Source: Undaria pinnatifida
Taxonomy: Eukaryota > Sar > Phaeophyceae > Laminariales > Alariaceae
Length of the DNA stretch: 64,000 nucleotides
NCBI GenBank assembly: GCA_012845835.1
Contig: JABAKD010000006.1
Location: 3,420,506-3,484,505, forward strand
Direction: 5' to 3'
Position numbers and translations under genes: made by a program. Positions within the stretch are counted from its first letter, which is position 1. Each line of letters begins with the position of its first letter. The notes beneath the pieces are model-generated. The model made no database searches. It had not been told where the DNA came from and was given only the letters and a program-made list of their open reading frames with translations. Shown one piece after another: positions 14,201-40,779 of this stretch.

Positions 14201-17200
14201 TGCAATGTAACGATGAAACGTACTGAGCGCCCGAATGTTCGAGATAACTCTCTTACGAATAGGAACGGTGCTCCGTCTCGAAAGGCATGTGTGGTCAATG
14301 GTCAAATGACTAAGGCAAGTTGCAACAAATGAGTATCCCCCCCCCCCCTCGCTCCCGCTATTGATAGGCTGAAAATTTGTCGGCACAGCTCCTTCGAGGT
14401 GGTCGACAGGTGGAAGCGCTTGCCGCGGAAAACAGACGCCTGGTCTCCGATGCACGTGCTCAGCGCCACCACGCAAACGCCCTGCTGGAAAGGTTGGTTG
14501 ATTTTGCTGCGAGTTGATTTTTTGTTTTTTCGCTTGGGTGTGCTGATTGGTTGGTTTGGGTTGGTTGGGCGATTGTTTTGGTTGGCTGTAGTAGTGGATT
14601 GGTTTGTTGGTTTACTGTAGTTGGTTGGTTTGGGTCGGCTGGTTGGACGGTTGTTTTTCCTGCAGTAGTAGTTGGTTGGTTGGGTGGTTGCTGTAGTCGA
14701 TGGGTCTGTTAGTTTCTGCAGTTGGTTGGTTTGGGTTGGTTGGTTTGTTGATTGGTTTTGTTGGTATAGTGGTTGGTTTGTTTTTGCTGTAATTGATCGG
14801 TCTGTTGGTTACGGTAGTTGGCCGGTCTGTTGGTTTCTGTGGTTGGTTGGTTTAGGTTGTTGGTGGTTTAGGCTCTTGGTTGATTGATTGGTTTGGCACA
14901 GCAGTTGGTTGGTTTGTTGGTTACTATAGTTGGTCGGTCTGTTGGTTTCTTCAGTTGATTGGTTTGGGCTGGTTGGTTGGTTTGGGTTTGGGCTGGTTTG
15001 GGATGTTGGTTGGTTGATGGTTTGGTTGATACAGCAGGTGGTTGGATTGCTGGGTTCTGTAGTTGGTCGGTCTGTTGGTTTCTTCGTTTGATTGGTTTGG
15101 GTTGGTTGGTTGGTTTGCGTTTTTGGTGGTTTGGGATGTTGGTTGGTTGATGGTTTGGTTGGTACAGTAGTTGGGTGGTTTGTTGGTTGCTGTAGTTGGT
15201 CGGTCTGTTGGTTTATGTAGTTGGTTGGTTTGGGTTGGGGTTGATTTGGCCAGGGTGGGGAGGAGTGATTGATGGTTGCCCACAGATTGGTGCGCACATC
15301 ACGTACCTGGTGATATTACAATGGGTACCCCGAGGTAAGAGAGGTATGGTTCGGGCCGAAATAAACTCCCTAAAAGCATTTTCTCTTATCCATGTATGGT
15401 TCGGGCCAAAACTGCCTCTCTAAACTAGCGTTCTCTCTTATCTTTATTACTGTCCACACTACTTCCAAGTAGTTCTGTGTTTTGGTTCAAGCTGATTTGC
15501 CCCCTCTCAACTACTGTACTATTGCATTAACCAAGCCTCTCTTAAGTCGGGTTATCCACTGTATCTCTAACCCCCCTCCCCTCCCCTCCCCTCCTCTCCC
15601 CTTCCCTCCCTTCCCCCCCGCCCCCGCCTTCCCAATCGCTTACCCTCCTTTTTTTTTGTCGTCCCTCAGGATCCGATGTCAACAAGGACACAGCACGACG
15701 GCTAACCAAGAAGTTAACTCCCTCAGAGCGCGTTTGCAGGTGGGTTTCAGTTTCGCTATTTTGGTTCGTTTTATTTTTTATTTTATTTTATATCTTGTTG
15801 TCTCGTCTTGTTATGCCTTGTCTTGCCTTGCCTTGCCTTGCCTTGCCTTGCCTTGCCTTGCCTTGCCTTGCCTTGCCTTGCCTTGCCTTGCCTTGCCTTG
15901 CCTTGCCTTGCCTAGCCTTGCCTTCCCTTGCCTTCCCTTGCCTTGCCTTCCCTTGCCTTGCCTTGCCTTGCCTTGCCTTGCCTTGCCTTGGTTTGCCCTG
16001 CCTTGCCTTGCCTTTTTCTTTCTCTTGTCTTGTACTGTTATCTTTGTACCAGGTAGATAATATACCGACTGTACACAGAGTGTTTCCCCACGTACTACGA
16101 GATTAATGCCTTCCTCCCCAAAAAAATTCCTTCCGGCGGATGGGTAAAAATACACCTTAAGCTCACCACACTTTCGCGTCTGTGCCGTATCGGTAATAAC
16201 TCGGTTGTAGTAGACAACCGTACTATCGCAGCAAGAGCTCTCGTGTGCTATGGCTGCCGTGACCACGGTAGCACGAGGAGATGCATGAACCAAAGGTACC
16301 GCCGCTGTACCTTAGCATGACCCTCCCCCCCCTCCTTACCACAACACCGCCTCCCTACCACCATACTACCTCCCAGGCGCTAGAAGAAGAGCGGGACGGG
16401 CTTTCCCACATCCTGGGGAGGGAACGCAGCCACGGTTCGGGTCTGGAGCAGCTGATCGAGGCCTCGCGCATTCGAGAGGCTAGCGTTGCCGAAGAGCAGA
16501 GGCAGCTTGCTCGAGAGAAGAACCGTCTCGAGGCTAAGGTGCCATCAGAGCTATAACCCGTCAGAAAAGTACCCGGATACCCGGCGGGTACCCGGCGGGT
16601 CTTCGCTCGATTTCAATACGCATATACAGTTAGAACCCGTTGGCCTTGTTGGGTAATGCTCCAATACCACCCCCACCCACTCCTCCACCCGACCCCTCCC
16701 ATCCCTGACCGTGGGCCTCCCCTCTCCCTACCTGCCACCCTACCGCTACCCGTCCCTCCCCCTTATCTACCCCAACCCCCTGCCCACCCACCCACCCACC
16801 CACAGGCCGCGAAGCTCGCAGAAGAACTTGCTCAAGCGCGGGACTGCCTCGCTGACGTTTCCTCTAGAATGTCGGTGTCAATGTCAGCATCTATGTCTCG
16901 GCGTAGCGGTGTTGGTGTTGGTGGTGGGAGTTCGTCGAACGATCCCCGAACCCCCTCCACCCCTGCCTCTTCTGGCGCCTTAGGCCTCTCTCCCGCCGCG
17001 CGGGTTCATAGCGGTGGTGGTGGCAGTGGTGGGGGTCGGGTTAGTGGTGGGGGTGGGGTGGGTGGGAGTGACGGGGGTGGTTTGGGTATGGGTTATGGTC
17101 TTGGTTTTGAGAGCAATCGGGACGGGTTACGGCGCTCTTTTTCCGAAATCATGGGCAGCACACAGGAGTTGGAGGAGGAAGAGGGGGGAGCGGGGCAAGG

Positions 17201-17672
17201 GCAGGGGCACGAGGAGGAGAAGGGAGGGGGGAGAGAAAGAAGGGGGAGGGTGTTGTCATCCTCCACCTCTCCCCCACACCACCAGCAGCAGCAGCAGCGG
17301 TGGTCTGCAGCCACATCCCCTCAGGCAAACACGTCTTTAAGGGGTGTGCGGAGCCAAGGATCCTATAACGCCTCGGCCGTCATCGAACCCCCGGGGGAGC
17401 AAGGCGTTACCGCGGGGGGGATGTTTGGGAGACACGGGGGGGTAGATTTAGAAGTGGATTCGGGGACGGGGTTAGTGGCGGGGACTGGATCGGGGTCGGG
17501 AGGGGGGGCGGGGGCGGGGTTCGGGGGGGGGGCAGGGATGGAGGGACAGGAAGGAGATAGTGGGGTGTTTGACCTGGAAGATGTTAGAGGGTTTGTGAGG
17601 ATGGAAAGCCAGAGGCTTATGGAAAGCGTACGAGCTAGTCGGCGAGAAAGCGGGGGGGGGAAGCAAGGATAG
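541..17672 (+). CDS. Coiled-coil basal-body/centriole protein, CEP135/TSGA10/Bld10-like (5' partial)
   Basis: Fifteen exons join with matching phase at all 14 introns: 541-729, 1231-1320, 2933-3108, 4488-4607, 5492-5615, 7707-7763, 8621-8772, 10661-10772, 11873-11989, 12622-12747, 13197-13304, 14389-14492, 15670-15739, 16377-16538 and 16806-17672, stop TAG. All introns are GT-AG. The 857 visible residues are heptad-rich coiled coil (Glu, Arg, Leu, Ala) up to about residue 590, then a Gly/Ser/Glu-rich low-complexity tail. Segments such as LDADRDRLQDTLDKQSERLA, MMAKENQAVTGELARL, EKEDLLKNYRGLHAEKRRLE and RARLQALEEERDGLSHILG resemble, in the same order, the C-terminal half of CEP135/TSGA10/Bld10, which builds centriole cartwheels and basal bodies. 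That assignment is from remembered family patterns and is not certain; another long coiled-coil protein is possible. Exon structure is much surer than identity. The 5' end lies before the window. Confidence 0.6.
842..932 (+). pseudogene. Degenerate copy of the 3' half of exon 541-729 with its donor
   Basis: The sequence repeats GTCTCGAGGGCACAG, then GTGGAGAC, TCGATNGC and GTGGTGCTGC from positions 652-728, and ends in a GTAAGT matching the real donor at 730. It lies just past a G-rich tract (about 755-840) in the same intron. The frame is broken, so it is taken as a tandem partial exon copy. Confidence 0.65.
1411..2278 (+). repeat. (GTA/AGT)n trinucleotide arrays in intron 2
   Basis: A short (GTA)n block covers about 1411-1451. 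A long one, about 330 bp, runs from 1947 to 2278 with scattered GGT, AAT and AGC variants. Between them (about 1600-1790) lie several copies of a CCCATTTTGATTGGCCA-like unit. Long poly-Ser, poly-Val and poly-Tyr frames here are repeat artefacts. Confidence 0.9.
2531..2775 (+). pseudogene. Two degenerate copies of the start of exon 2933-3108
   Basis: The exon opening (ACTACGGCGCGGGACGAGGC, then AGACCGCTTGGGAACGAG) is repeated in decayed form at 2531-2656, with its own preceding AG, and at 2726-2775. The first copy could be read in frame for about 20 codons. Only the copy at 2933 continues as an open coiled coil in the phase required by the next exon. Confidence 0.65.
3139..3451 (+). repeat. 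Interspersed repeat, copy 1 (about 313 bp)
   Basis: This segment recurs 452 bp downstream at 3591-3903 with roughly 90 percent identity by eye. It recurs again, inverted and split by a retrotransposon, at 47262-47417 plus 50921-51083. A recognisable block is GGTGTTCGGCGAGTCG. No long coding frame, terminal repeat or tRNA-like box was found, so the class is unknown. Confidence 0.8.
3591..3903 (+). repeat. Interspersed repeat, copy 2
   Basis: Second direct copy of the element at 3139, separated from it by a G-rich low-complexity tract (3455-3580). Both lie in intron 3 of the coiled-coil gene. The rest of that intron (3904-4487) ends in a long pyrimidine-rich run (about 4300-4480) before the acceptor at 4487. 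Confidence 0.8.
4663..4820. mobile_element. Small TIR element with GGCTC/GGGTC pentamer arms (hAT-like MITE)
   Basis: The right end reads GTGAATAGCCCTG and the left end ACTTTTCACGG, which are inverted forms of a CAGGGCTWTTCACGG-like terminus. The interior holds (GGCTC)n and its inverse GACCC/GAGCC. A related element in better condition lies at 43566-43776. CAGGG-type ends are typical of hAT elements. No clear target-site duplication was seen. Confidence 0.5.
5041..5306 (+). repeat. Imperfect (ACT/TGC)n trinucleotide tract
   Basis: Mostly CTA/ACT triplets with TGC interruptions in intron 4 of the coiled-coil gene. It begins beside two copies of TACCAGGTA at 5006 and 5087. Confidence 0.8.
5992..6030 (+). 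repeat. Short TTAGGG-like tract
   Basis: Four degenerate GGGTTAGGG-type units. Similar short tracts occur at 7138-7160, 25561-25590 and 61590-61606. They resemble interstitial telomeric repeats but are too short to imply a chromosome end. Confidence 0.5.
6470..6870 (+). repeat. Interspersed family B repeat (CCTAGGCCATGGG type)
   Basis: It carries GTACCTAGGCCATGGG twice (near 6481 and 6642), a GAGGTCCTAAGCTCCC segment and GGTGCACACCTTTATCGTAGC. The same blocks recur, in both orientations, at 18650-19260, 27290-27890, 29790-30100, 33620-33860, 42470-42560 and 63170-63370. No coding capacity is seen, so it is probably a non-autonomous element. Confidence 0.6.
8285..8535 (+). repeat. Imperfect (TTG)n array
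   Basis: About 250 bp of GTT/GCT/GGT triplets, just upstream of the acceptor for exon 8621-8772. Long Leu, Val, Cys or Gln frames across it are artefacts. Confidence 0.85.
9010..10505 (+). mobile_element. Degenerate LINE (non-LTR retrotransposon), reverse transcriptase 3' half
   Basis: Translation with several frameshifts and stops gives the back half of a LINE reverse transcriptase and its C-terminal tail. First comes GVAQG-TLSPI (about 9025-9060), then YIND (near 9070). The catalytic box near 9155 reads FADYFVGIS, so the second Asp of FADD is lost. YIGVEISKDCFWDAHI follows at about 9360, then the open stretch 9447-9707 with VIVPKLEYAGEVWEGNAK. A CPCG...H..GECE zinc-knuckle-like segment lies at 10130-10190. 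The end carries CVVNGRMAKTSNK and a C-run at about 10490. It sits in the intron between exons 8621-8772 and 10661-10772, on the gene's strand. It cannot be active. The LINE clade is not determined. Confidence 0.85.
10920..11180 (+). repeat. G-run and (GTT/GGT)n low-complexity tract
   Basis: Poly-G blocks (10945-10985) followed by GTT/GGT triplets. The remainder of this intron, 11181-11872, shows no recognisable feature except one TACCAGGTA at 11284 and a short CTCACAGCTGATGTG block also present near 57945. Confidence 0.75.
12054..12168 (+). repeat. (ACCAA)n pentanucleotide array
   Basis: Roughly 23 near-perfect units begin about 65 bp after the donor of exon 11873-11989. Frames across it spell KPNQT or GLVWF repeats and are not genes. 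Confidence 0.95.
12865..13160 (+). repeat. (GTT)n-rich array
   Basis: Imperfect GTT/GCT triplets lead up to the acceptor of exon 13197-13304. Confidence 0.85.
13310..13960 (+). repeat. Degenerate TTCACTT-type pyrimidine-rich repeat
   Basis: About 650 bp of loose TTCACTT/TTTCAT/CGTTCAC units directly after the donor at 13305. Phe/Ser-rich frames here are artefacts. Confidence 0.75.
14150..14350 (+). mobile_element. Truncated LINE 3' end
   Basis: It matches the 3' terminus of the LINE at 9010: CTGAGCGCCC, then a TTCGAGATA segment, GGTGCTCC, TGTGGTCAATGGTCAAATG, AAGGCAAG and CAACAAATGAGTA before a C-run. This is a 5'-truncated insertion of the same family in the intron before exon 14389-14492. 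Confidence 0.75.
14505..15245 (+). repeat. TTGGTTGGT-type minisatellite
   Basis: About 740 bp of degenerate TTGGT/TTGGGT units, with larger internal repeats (TAGTTGGTCGGTCTGTTGG recurs). It begins immediately after the donor at 14493. Confidence 0.9.
15815..16018 (+). repeat. (CCTTG)n pentanucleotide array
   Basis: About 200 bp of near-perfect CCTTG units, in the intron after exon 15670-15739. A TACCAGGTA lies just beyond at 16047. Confidence 0.95.
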
Positions 17673-18282
17673 GGTAAGGTTGGGTCGGGGTGAGAGAGGG
17701 TGAGCAGGAGGCGGGGGGGACAAGGATAGGGCATTGTAGGAGGGTAGCATGCAGGGAAGGCGGGGGTCACGGGGGAGAGAGGGAGCGTGGCAGGCAGTGG
17801 TGACGGGTGGAGTAACGGAGGGGCGGGGAACTTGGCCTGTTTCCAACACAAAATAGTATTCTTCCCAAAACGGGAGTGCAGCGGAACTGGAGTGCGGAAT
17901 GTTGGTCGTTCAACGGGGTGTATGCGTTTAATGGTTTTAAATTGAATATTTTACGGCTGTCAAGGTGCCGTACCTCTTCACTGCGCTGCGTGATTTGGAG
18001 CCGGAACCGTTTTTTCAGGACCCCCAAGTTACTCTTAGAGGGGAGGAAATTGTGGGGTTTATTTTCTTTTTTGGCATTCCGTTTCGATCGTTTTTTTTTC
18101 GTTCTTTCGTGTATGCGTGAAGTGTGTGTTTTTTGTTGTATGCAGTGGGGGGGAGTGGGCTTTGTATCTGTCTTGTGCGGGCGTTCTGTTGCACGTGGGT
18201 ACTATTAATATTAATGAATACCTGGTATGCACAAGCTTGCTTTCCGACCAGGTAGTCCTCTTGCTTTGTCGCTGGGTGGTTG
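17673..18282. other. Spacer after the coiled-coil gene, no gene seen
   Basis: G-rich sequence continues to about 17830, then mixed-composition DNA with no frame resembling a protein. A TACCTGGTA lies at 18219. Confidence 0.5.
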
Positions 18283-18345
18283 TTGTTGTTCTCACATTCA
18301 CCGCCGTAATCTAGATACCAATCTTTGTGGTCACAATCTACCGCA
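18283..18345 (-). mobile_element. Tail of a SINE-like element with (AAC)n end
   Basis: On the minus strand this reads a GTGACCACAAAG-like segment followed by a TGTGAGAACAACAACAACC tail. This matches the 3' part of the element at 31950-32118. The next 300 bp (18346-18650) contain repeated GATCTNTG/ATCCGNC blocks but nothing identifiable. Confidence 0.5.
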
Positions 18346-18649
18346 TATCGGACAGACCACGATCTAGATCATCCACAGTAGGTCATATATCTGTCGTTAT
18401 GGTATGAAATGTTGTGCAGGATCTTTGTGGGACACAGATCCAACCAAGGAACCATACGCTAGATGTTGAAGATCATCCGGCTCTCACCCGGCAAGATGGC
18501 CTGTAGGCCATGCGGATAATGTTGACCAGGGACGATCCATCTCCCCTGGAATATACAGATCGTCAACGGATCAATCAGGGATATGATCTGTCCGATGTGT
18601 GCGGTGGTGCGTGCTACGATAATAGAGGGTGTAGCACTTAATAATAGTC

Positions 18650-19260
18650 TTTTGATTTCGGAATGATGAAGCTCCTTTGGAGCCCCAAAATCCCTCCTTA
18701 TACTAACTTCAAGTAAATTTGTCCCCCAAAAGGGTTTCCAGTAGTGAAGGCGTTAAGACTGATTCTACGATACCCCCCCCCCCAACTTTTCTTTAACAAA
18801 ATCGCCGGTTGTTGAAATCCGCCCACGGCTGTCTCACTTGGGATACGACGCCCCTTGCCACCCGGACGTCGTCGGTCGATAGCACTTCGCGAACAAGGAA
18901 ATTTGTGAAGATACGTACTTTTCATAGCGTCCTTCCTCGTATCGAGCAGCCACGAAACGTTCGTTCAAGAAAATCTCTGGTTTTGACGGCGGGACTATCG
19001 TAGAATCAGTCGACGTTAACCCGAAATCATTAGGTACGCCATTTTCGTGTTTTGAGATTTTCTTACGTTTGTATACCCAGGCCATGGATGGGGTTGGTCG
19101 TCAGGTTGCACTTACAGTTTCCTCAAGATGTTTTTTAGATGAGGTACAGAGCCCCAAAAATCCCTCCCCATACTAAGTTCAAGTAATTTTTTCCCCAAAA
19201 GGGTTTCTAGTTGTAAAGGCGTTAAGTGAGGGGCCCCATAATAAAAATGGTGCACCTTTA
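18650..19260. repeat. Family B repeat copy interrupted by a TIR element
   Basis: The left half (GCTCCTTTGGAGCCCC, then CCAAAAGGGTTTCCAG) and right half (GTATACCCAGGCCATGG) are separated by the TIR element at 18757-19012. A second partial family B unit follows at 19130-19235. Confidence 0.6.
18757..19012. mobile_element. 256-bp TIR element (MITE, family C)
   Basis: It starts GACTGATTCTACGATA and ends TATCGTAGAATCAGTC, an exact inverted repeat. CGTTAA occurs on both sides (18751 and 19014), suggesting a target duplication. A relative at about 33935-34200 shares GCCCCTTGCCACC, GACGTCGTC and the right TIR. Confidence 0.75.
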
Positions 19261-19309
19261 CCGTAGTAGCATGTGCCCAAAATCTACGAAACAGAGATAC
19301 ACGGAAAGT

Positions 19310-19429
19310 CTAAATGTATCTGTCCGTCCGTCCGTCCGACCACTTGTTAGGATAAACCCTGCCATTTACTTTAATAAAATACATGCGTTATCGCTGTGTT
19401 ACTTGTCGCATGGTCGTTGCTGTTCTCAC

Positions 19430-19499
<70 letters not shown>

Positions 19500-20070
19500 G
19501 TTTGCAATCTGACAATGTAGTTGAGTGTCAAAAACCAGAAACATGGTGAAAGAACACAACATCCAGATGACAGCGGGAAACGATGTTTTCAATAATCAAA
19601 AACTACGAATACTACTAGATGTACCTCCCTGTTCTCCTGGCCCTGCCTCCTCCAGCCGCATGACATTGATCCTATTGCCGTCATCTGGCCCAACGAGATA
19701 CAAGCTCCGTGGTCATAAACTGCGAAACGGAGATAATACGTCGCAAAATCCCAACCACGTAGATGTCAACCTGGGATCTCTGTGACGAAATCTCCAAATG
19801 TGTCCGTCCGTCCGTGCGTTCGATAACTTACTGGGATACAAGATGCTAATTATTTAATCCAATGAATATGCACTGAGAAAATGATGAAGAGTAAAAATAT
19901 CGTAAACCAAGGGCTTCTGTCACGGAAACTCCAAATGTGTCCATCCATCCGTCTGTCCGTCCGATTACTTACTGGGGTAAACACTGCCAGGTCCTCAGTT
20001 TACTTTGTTCTCTGTGAGCTCTAACCCCCACCAAGCTGTTTGACTTTTGACTGTCCGTCCGTCTGGAGCT
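19310..20070 (+). repeat. Dispersed TCCGTCCG repeat units and (TTA)n
   Basis: A unit containing TGTCCGTCCGTCCG followed by a CTTACTGGGATAAAC-like tail recurs at 19320, 19800, 19940 and 20045. A (TTA)n microsatellite lies at 19431-19498. No coding sequence is recognised. Confidence 0.65.
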
Positions 20071-20214
20071 TACACACCAAGGGACAGCACGGAAACGCAT
20101 ATGGCTGGCTGCATTACAGTGTTATCAAGTGAACGAACGCTGAGCAAATGACGAAAAAAAACAAAGTGTCGCAAGGAGGAATGATTTTTCACATTGCTGC
20201 TTCACACTTTGTTT

Positions 20215-20610
20215 AGCTTGGGTGCCCTCGAAAAGCTGTGCTCGGAGGTCGGACTGCAAGCCTTGGCCGGTCTCATCTATAGACAAGCTTGGTGTAACCT
20301 GTTCAGACTGTGCAGATCATTGATCTATGTGATCTGTACAGAGATCTGACCTGTCCGACGCGGGAGGCCCATTTTAAGCTCCCGGTGTTGTCGAAGCTCT
20401 GCTCGCAAGTCGGACTCCAAGCCGTGAGTAAGCTGGTAAAGATTTCGAAGATCATTGGTCTGTTTAATCTGTACAAAGATAGGTACAATATACCCCAGGT
20501 GTAAAACTTTTTTAATTCAGCTGCAGGTGCTCTCCAAGCTGTGCTCGGAGGTCGGACCGCAAGCCGTGGCCGATCCCATCGACCGCCGTCTAGAAGCCTA
20601 CCACCAGTAG
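20215..20610 (+). pseudogene. Terminal exon-like segment with two upstream degenerate copies
   Basis: After TTTTTTAATTCAG (acceptor at 20519) an open frame reads LQVLSKLCSEVGPQAVADP, then IDRRLEAYHQ and a stop at 20608-20610. Two earlier copies, near 20225 (ALEKLCSEVGLQALAGLIY) and 20382 (VLSKLCSQVGLQAVSKLV), share AAGCTSTGCTC, GTCGGACT and CAAGCC. No upstream exons of a host gene could be linked. It may be the last exon of an unidentified plus-strand gene or a relic. Confidence 0.4.
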
Positions 20611-23128
20611 AGGTCTCGTCGGGAGACCTACGGGGCAGCGTTTAGCAGGACCGTTTAACACGTGCACGATAACACACCCTCCGCCTCGGATTAGGTTCGT
20701 TCCGAGCTGATTTACGCGAAAACTGGGACAGCAGTGCAAACGCTGAGCCATGATGCGCCGATGGAAACGTTTCGACGGCATCTGCCCAACGTCGCCGTTT
20801 TCGTTGTGTGTGTGCCCTCTTGGTTTCGGAGAAAATCGGGCCCGAAACGCATCCTACAGTCGGCGTCATCTTGCGTGCCATATGGTAAACCCGCGAAGAT
20901 ATCACACAGAAACATCCCCGACCCCACAAAGTGCTTGCAGGTAGCAGGGTTCGACTGGCGTGTCCGTGGAGCCCTGTGGTGGACACTGTATCACGCAGTC
21001 CGTCGCTGTTACTGTGATGTCAGACTGCTGTTGCTGGGTCCTTCCCTGGCGTTGTTTTTATACTGGCACGGCCAAATCGTATTAACTTGTATACGATTTA
21101 CCGTTGTATATCTGTCTCGTAGTTTGTGACACACACAGCTTGTATGTGTCAAGGGTGCGGACTCCGCACGGGCACTGGATGTGCACGCTGGATGCGGATG
21201 GGTACAACGGGCAGTTTAGTGTGAAGGACACACAAAATACTACCCACATGATATAATTGCGGGAAATGTACACATCATAGTACCAACAGAAACAAAAACA
21301 TGTGTTTTTGACATCTCCGCGCACGGAGAACCCGAGAGGGTACACGCACTGCCGCTTAACCGCACAGACAGCTAGACACACGCTGCGCCCAAAGAGCTGA
21401 AACTTCGTGAGAGGCAGATGATGAAATATGGCCAATGGAGCAGACGTGTGCGTCGCAGGGTTGCGTGGACCGAAAGTCTCGAAAAACGAACATTCCAGCC
21501 CCCCGCCCCAGTAGCAGTAACTAACCGGACACGAACGGCAATCAAAGAATAGTAACCGGCTACTACATTGTACACGTTTGGTGCAAGAAATATTGTCTGG
21601 AAGGGATATAGTCGGGGCGATAACCTTCTGAATATTTTTTTAGTGATGCCCGTTGTCCAGCAAAAAACTAAAAAACAAGGGAAACGAGCAGAACGGACAA
21701 ACTAACCCAGCAGCGCCGGGCTGTGCCGCATTCGTACAACTGTAGGTGTGGTCGATGCCGTAGAAGCTGCCGTTTTTGCTCATAACGTTTTCCCTGTCAG
21801 GTATTATTTTATAGTCCATACCATAGCCGTCCACAAGCAAAATAGCTCATGTCGCAGCCGTCCATCACATCAATGTAATGGTTGTCCACGACGAACCCAT
21901 GTCCCAGCACGTGGCATTAGACTCTTCAGAGGCTCCTCGAATCTCGAAACCCGCAAACCCTAAGCGACGGCGCCGCCGACAAGGCCACCACCACCGCCAC
22001 GGTCACCATCGCCGTGCCCTCCGCCCAAGCAACGATACACACTCAAATTATAGACGCTGCGCGGCCCGCGCCCACCCAAGGCCCACGACCCCCGGCAGAA
22101 AAACTAGGGAATCCAGCTTAGCAATACGCCGGAGACCTCAAACTGAAGAAATGAGTTATGAGAGGCGACCAAAGCTGCTGCTGCTGCCGTTGCTGCTGCT
22201 GACATCCTTAGCGGCGTCTGCGGGGGAAAAGAACAGCCCAAAATGCTGCACATGTACCGCCAACACTTCCGCCTTCGCCTATAGCTGCATTGCACTACTA
22301 TGATACGTGAAGGATAGGATAGCCTATAGGACTTTCCCGGAGGATGTTGGACAACACATTGCTTTCTACCCTTCCTCGCCCCCCCCCCCCGCCCTTCCCC
22401 GTACCGATGGCGTCGTCAAGGACGTTGCGGCTCGAAGTGCAAGCCCCCCCGCCCCTCCCCCACCCTCAAGGTACTATGCACCTCCCCCCTCCCCCCCGCT
22501 CCTTCCCCCATACGATTTTGTCGTTACGGATCTCACTTCTCGACGCAAGACCCTCTTCTCTCCCAAACACCTCTTCACACACACCCTGCCCCCCCCCACG
22601 GGATACCGAAGAGTTCTTCTCGCGGGATTCTGCTAGGCTATCGGAGGTGATCGCGTCATCTGAGTGGGGCACGTTTTTTCGCCAAGAATTTTTCGGCGCC
22701 AATTTCTCTCCGTTTTTGTTAGTGTTGCTGTGACTTTATCCCTGTTTTCTGCACCGACATTTTTTGGGGCGAAACTGTTTGGAATCAGACGTGGGATATT
22801 CTTTGCAAAAGTGTGCGTGCGTGTTGTTCATTCTACTGAACGACATCCTCAACACACCCAGTGTCCGTCCCGATTGTTCATCCTTGAGATACGCATTCCG
22901 TGAACACAAACAGTGAGACAAATAAAACCAAAAATCATAGCAAAAAAATGATCAAGGAAAGCAATCGAAATGCCAGCGTACCGAGCACAAACAACACAAA
23001 AAAAGCCAAACTCCAACAAGCCCATAACAACTACCAGTCTGGGCCCAAATATAAGCCATGTTTACATTGGCTAATAGATAATAAAAGTGACTTATATTTA
23101 GACCCTGATTGGTATAGCAGTACAAGGG
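20611..23128. other. Spacer between convergent genes, no gene recognised
   Basis: Mixed-composition DNA. Open frames such as 21878-22303 are Arg/His-rich and resemble no protein. C-rich tracts occur at 22375-22500 and an A-rich stretch at 22900-23060. Confidence 0.5.

Positions 23129-40779
<17,651 letters not shown>

Noticed and set aside
14505-15300. Long Asn/Gln/Thr/Pro-rich minus-strand frames
   Set aside because: They are readings of the TTGGT minisatellite lying within a plus-strand intron.
21878-22303. 141-codon Arg/His-rich gene
   Set aside because: Composition is biased, there is no similarity to a known family, and no supporting exon structure.
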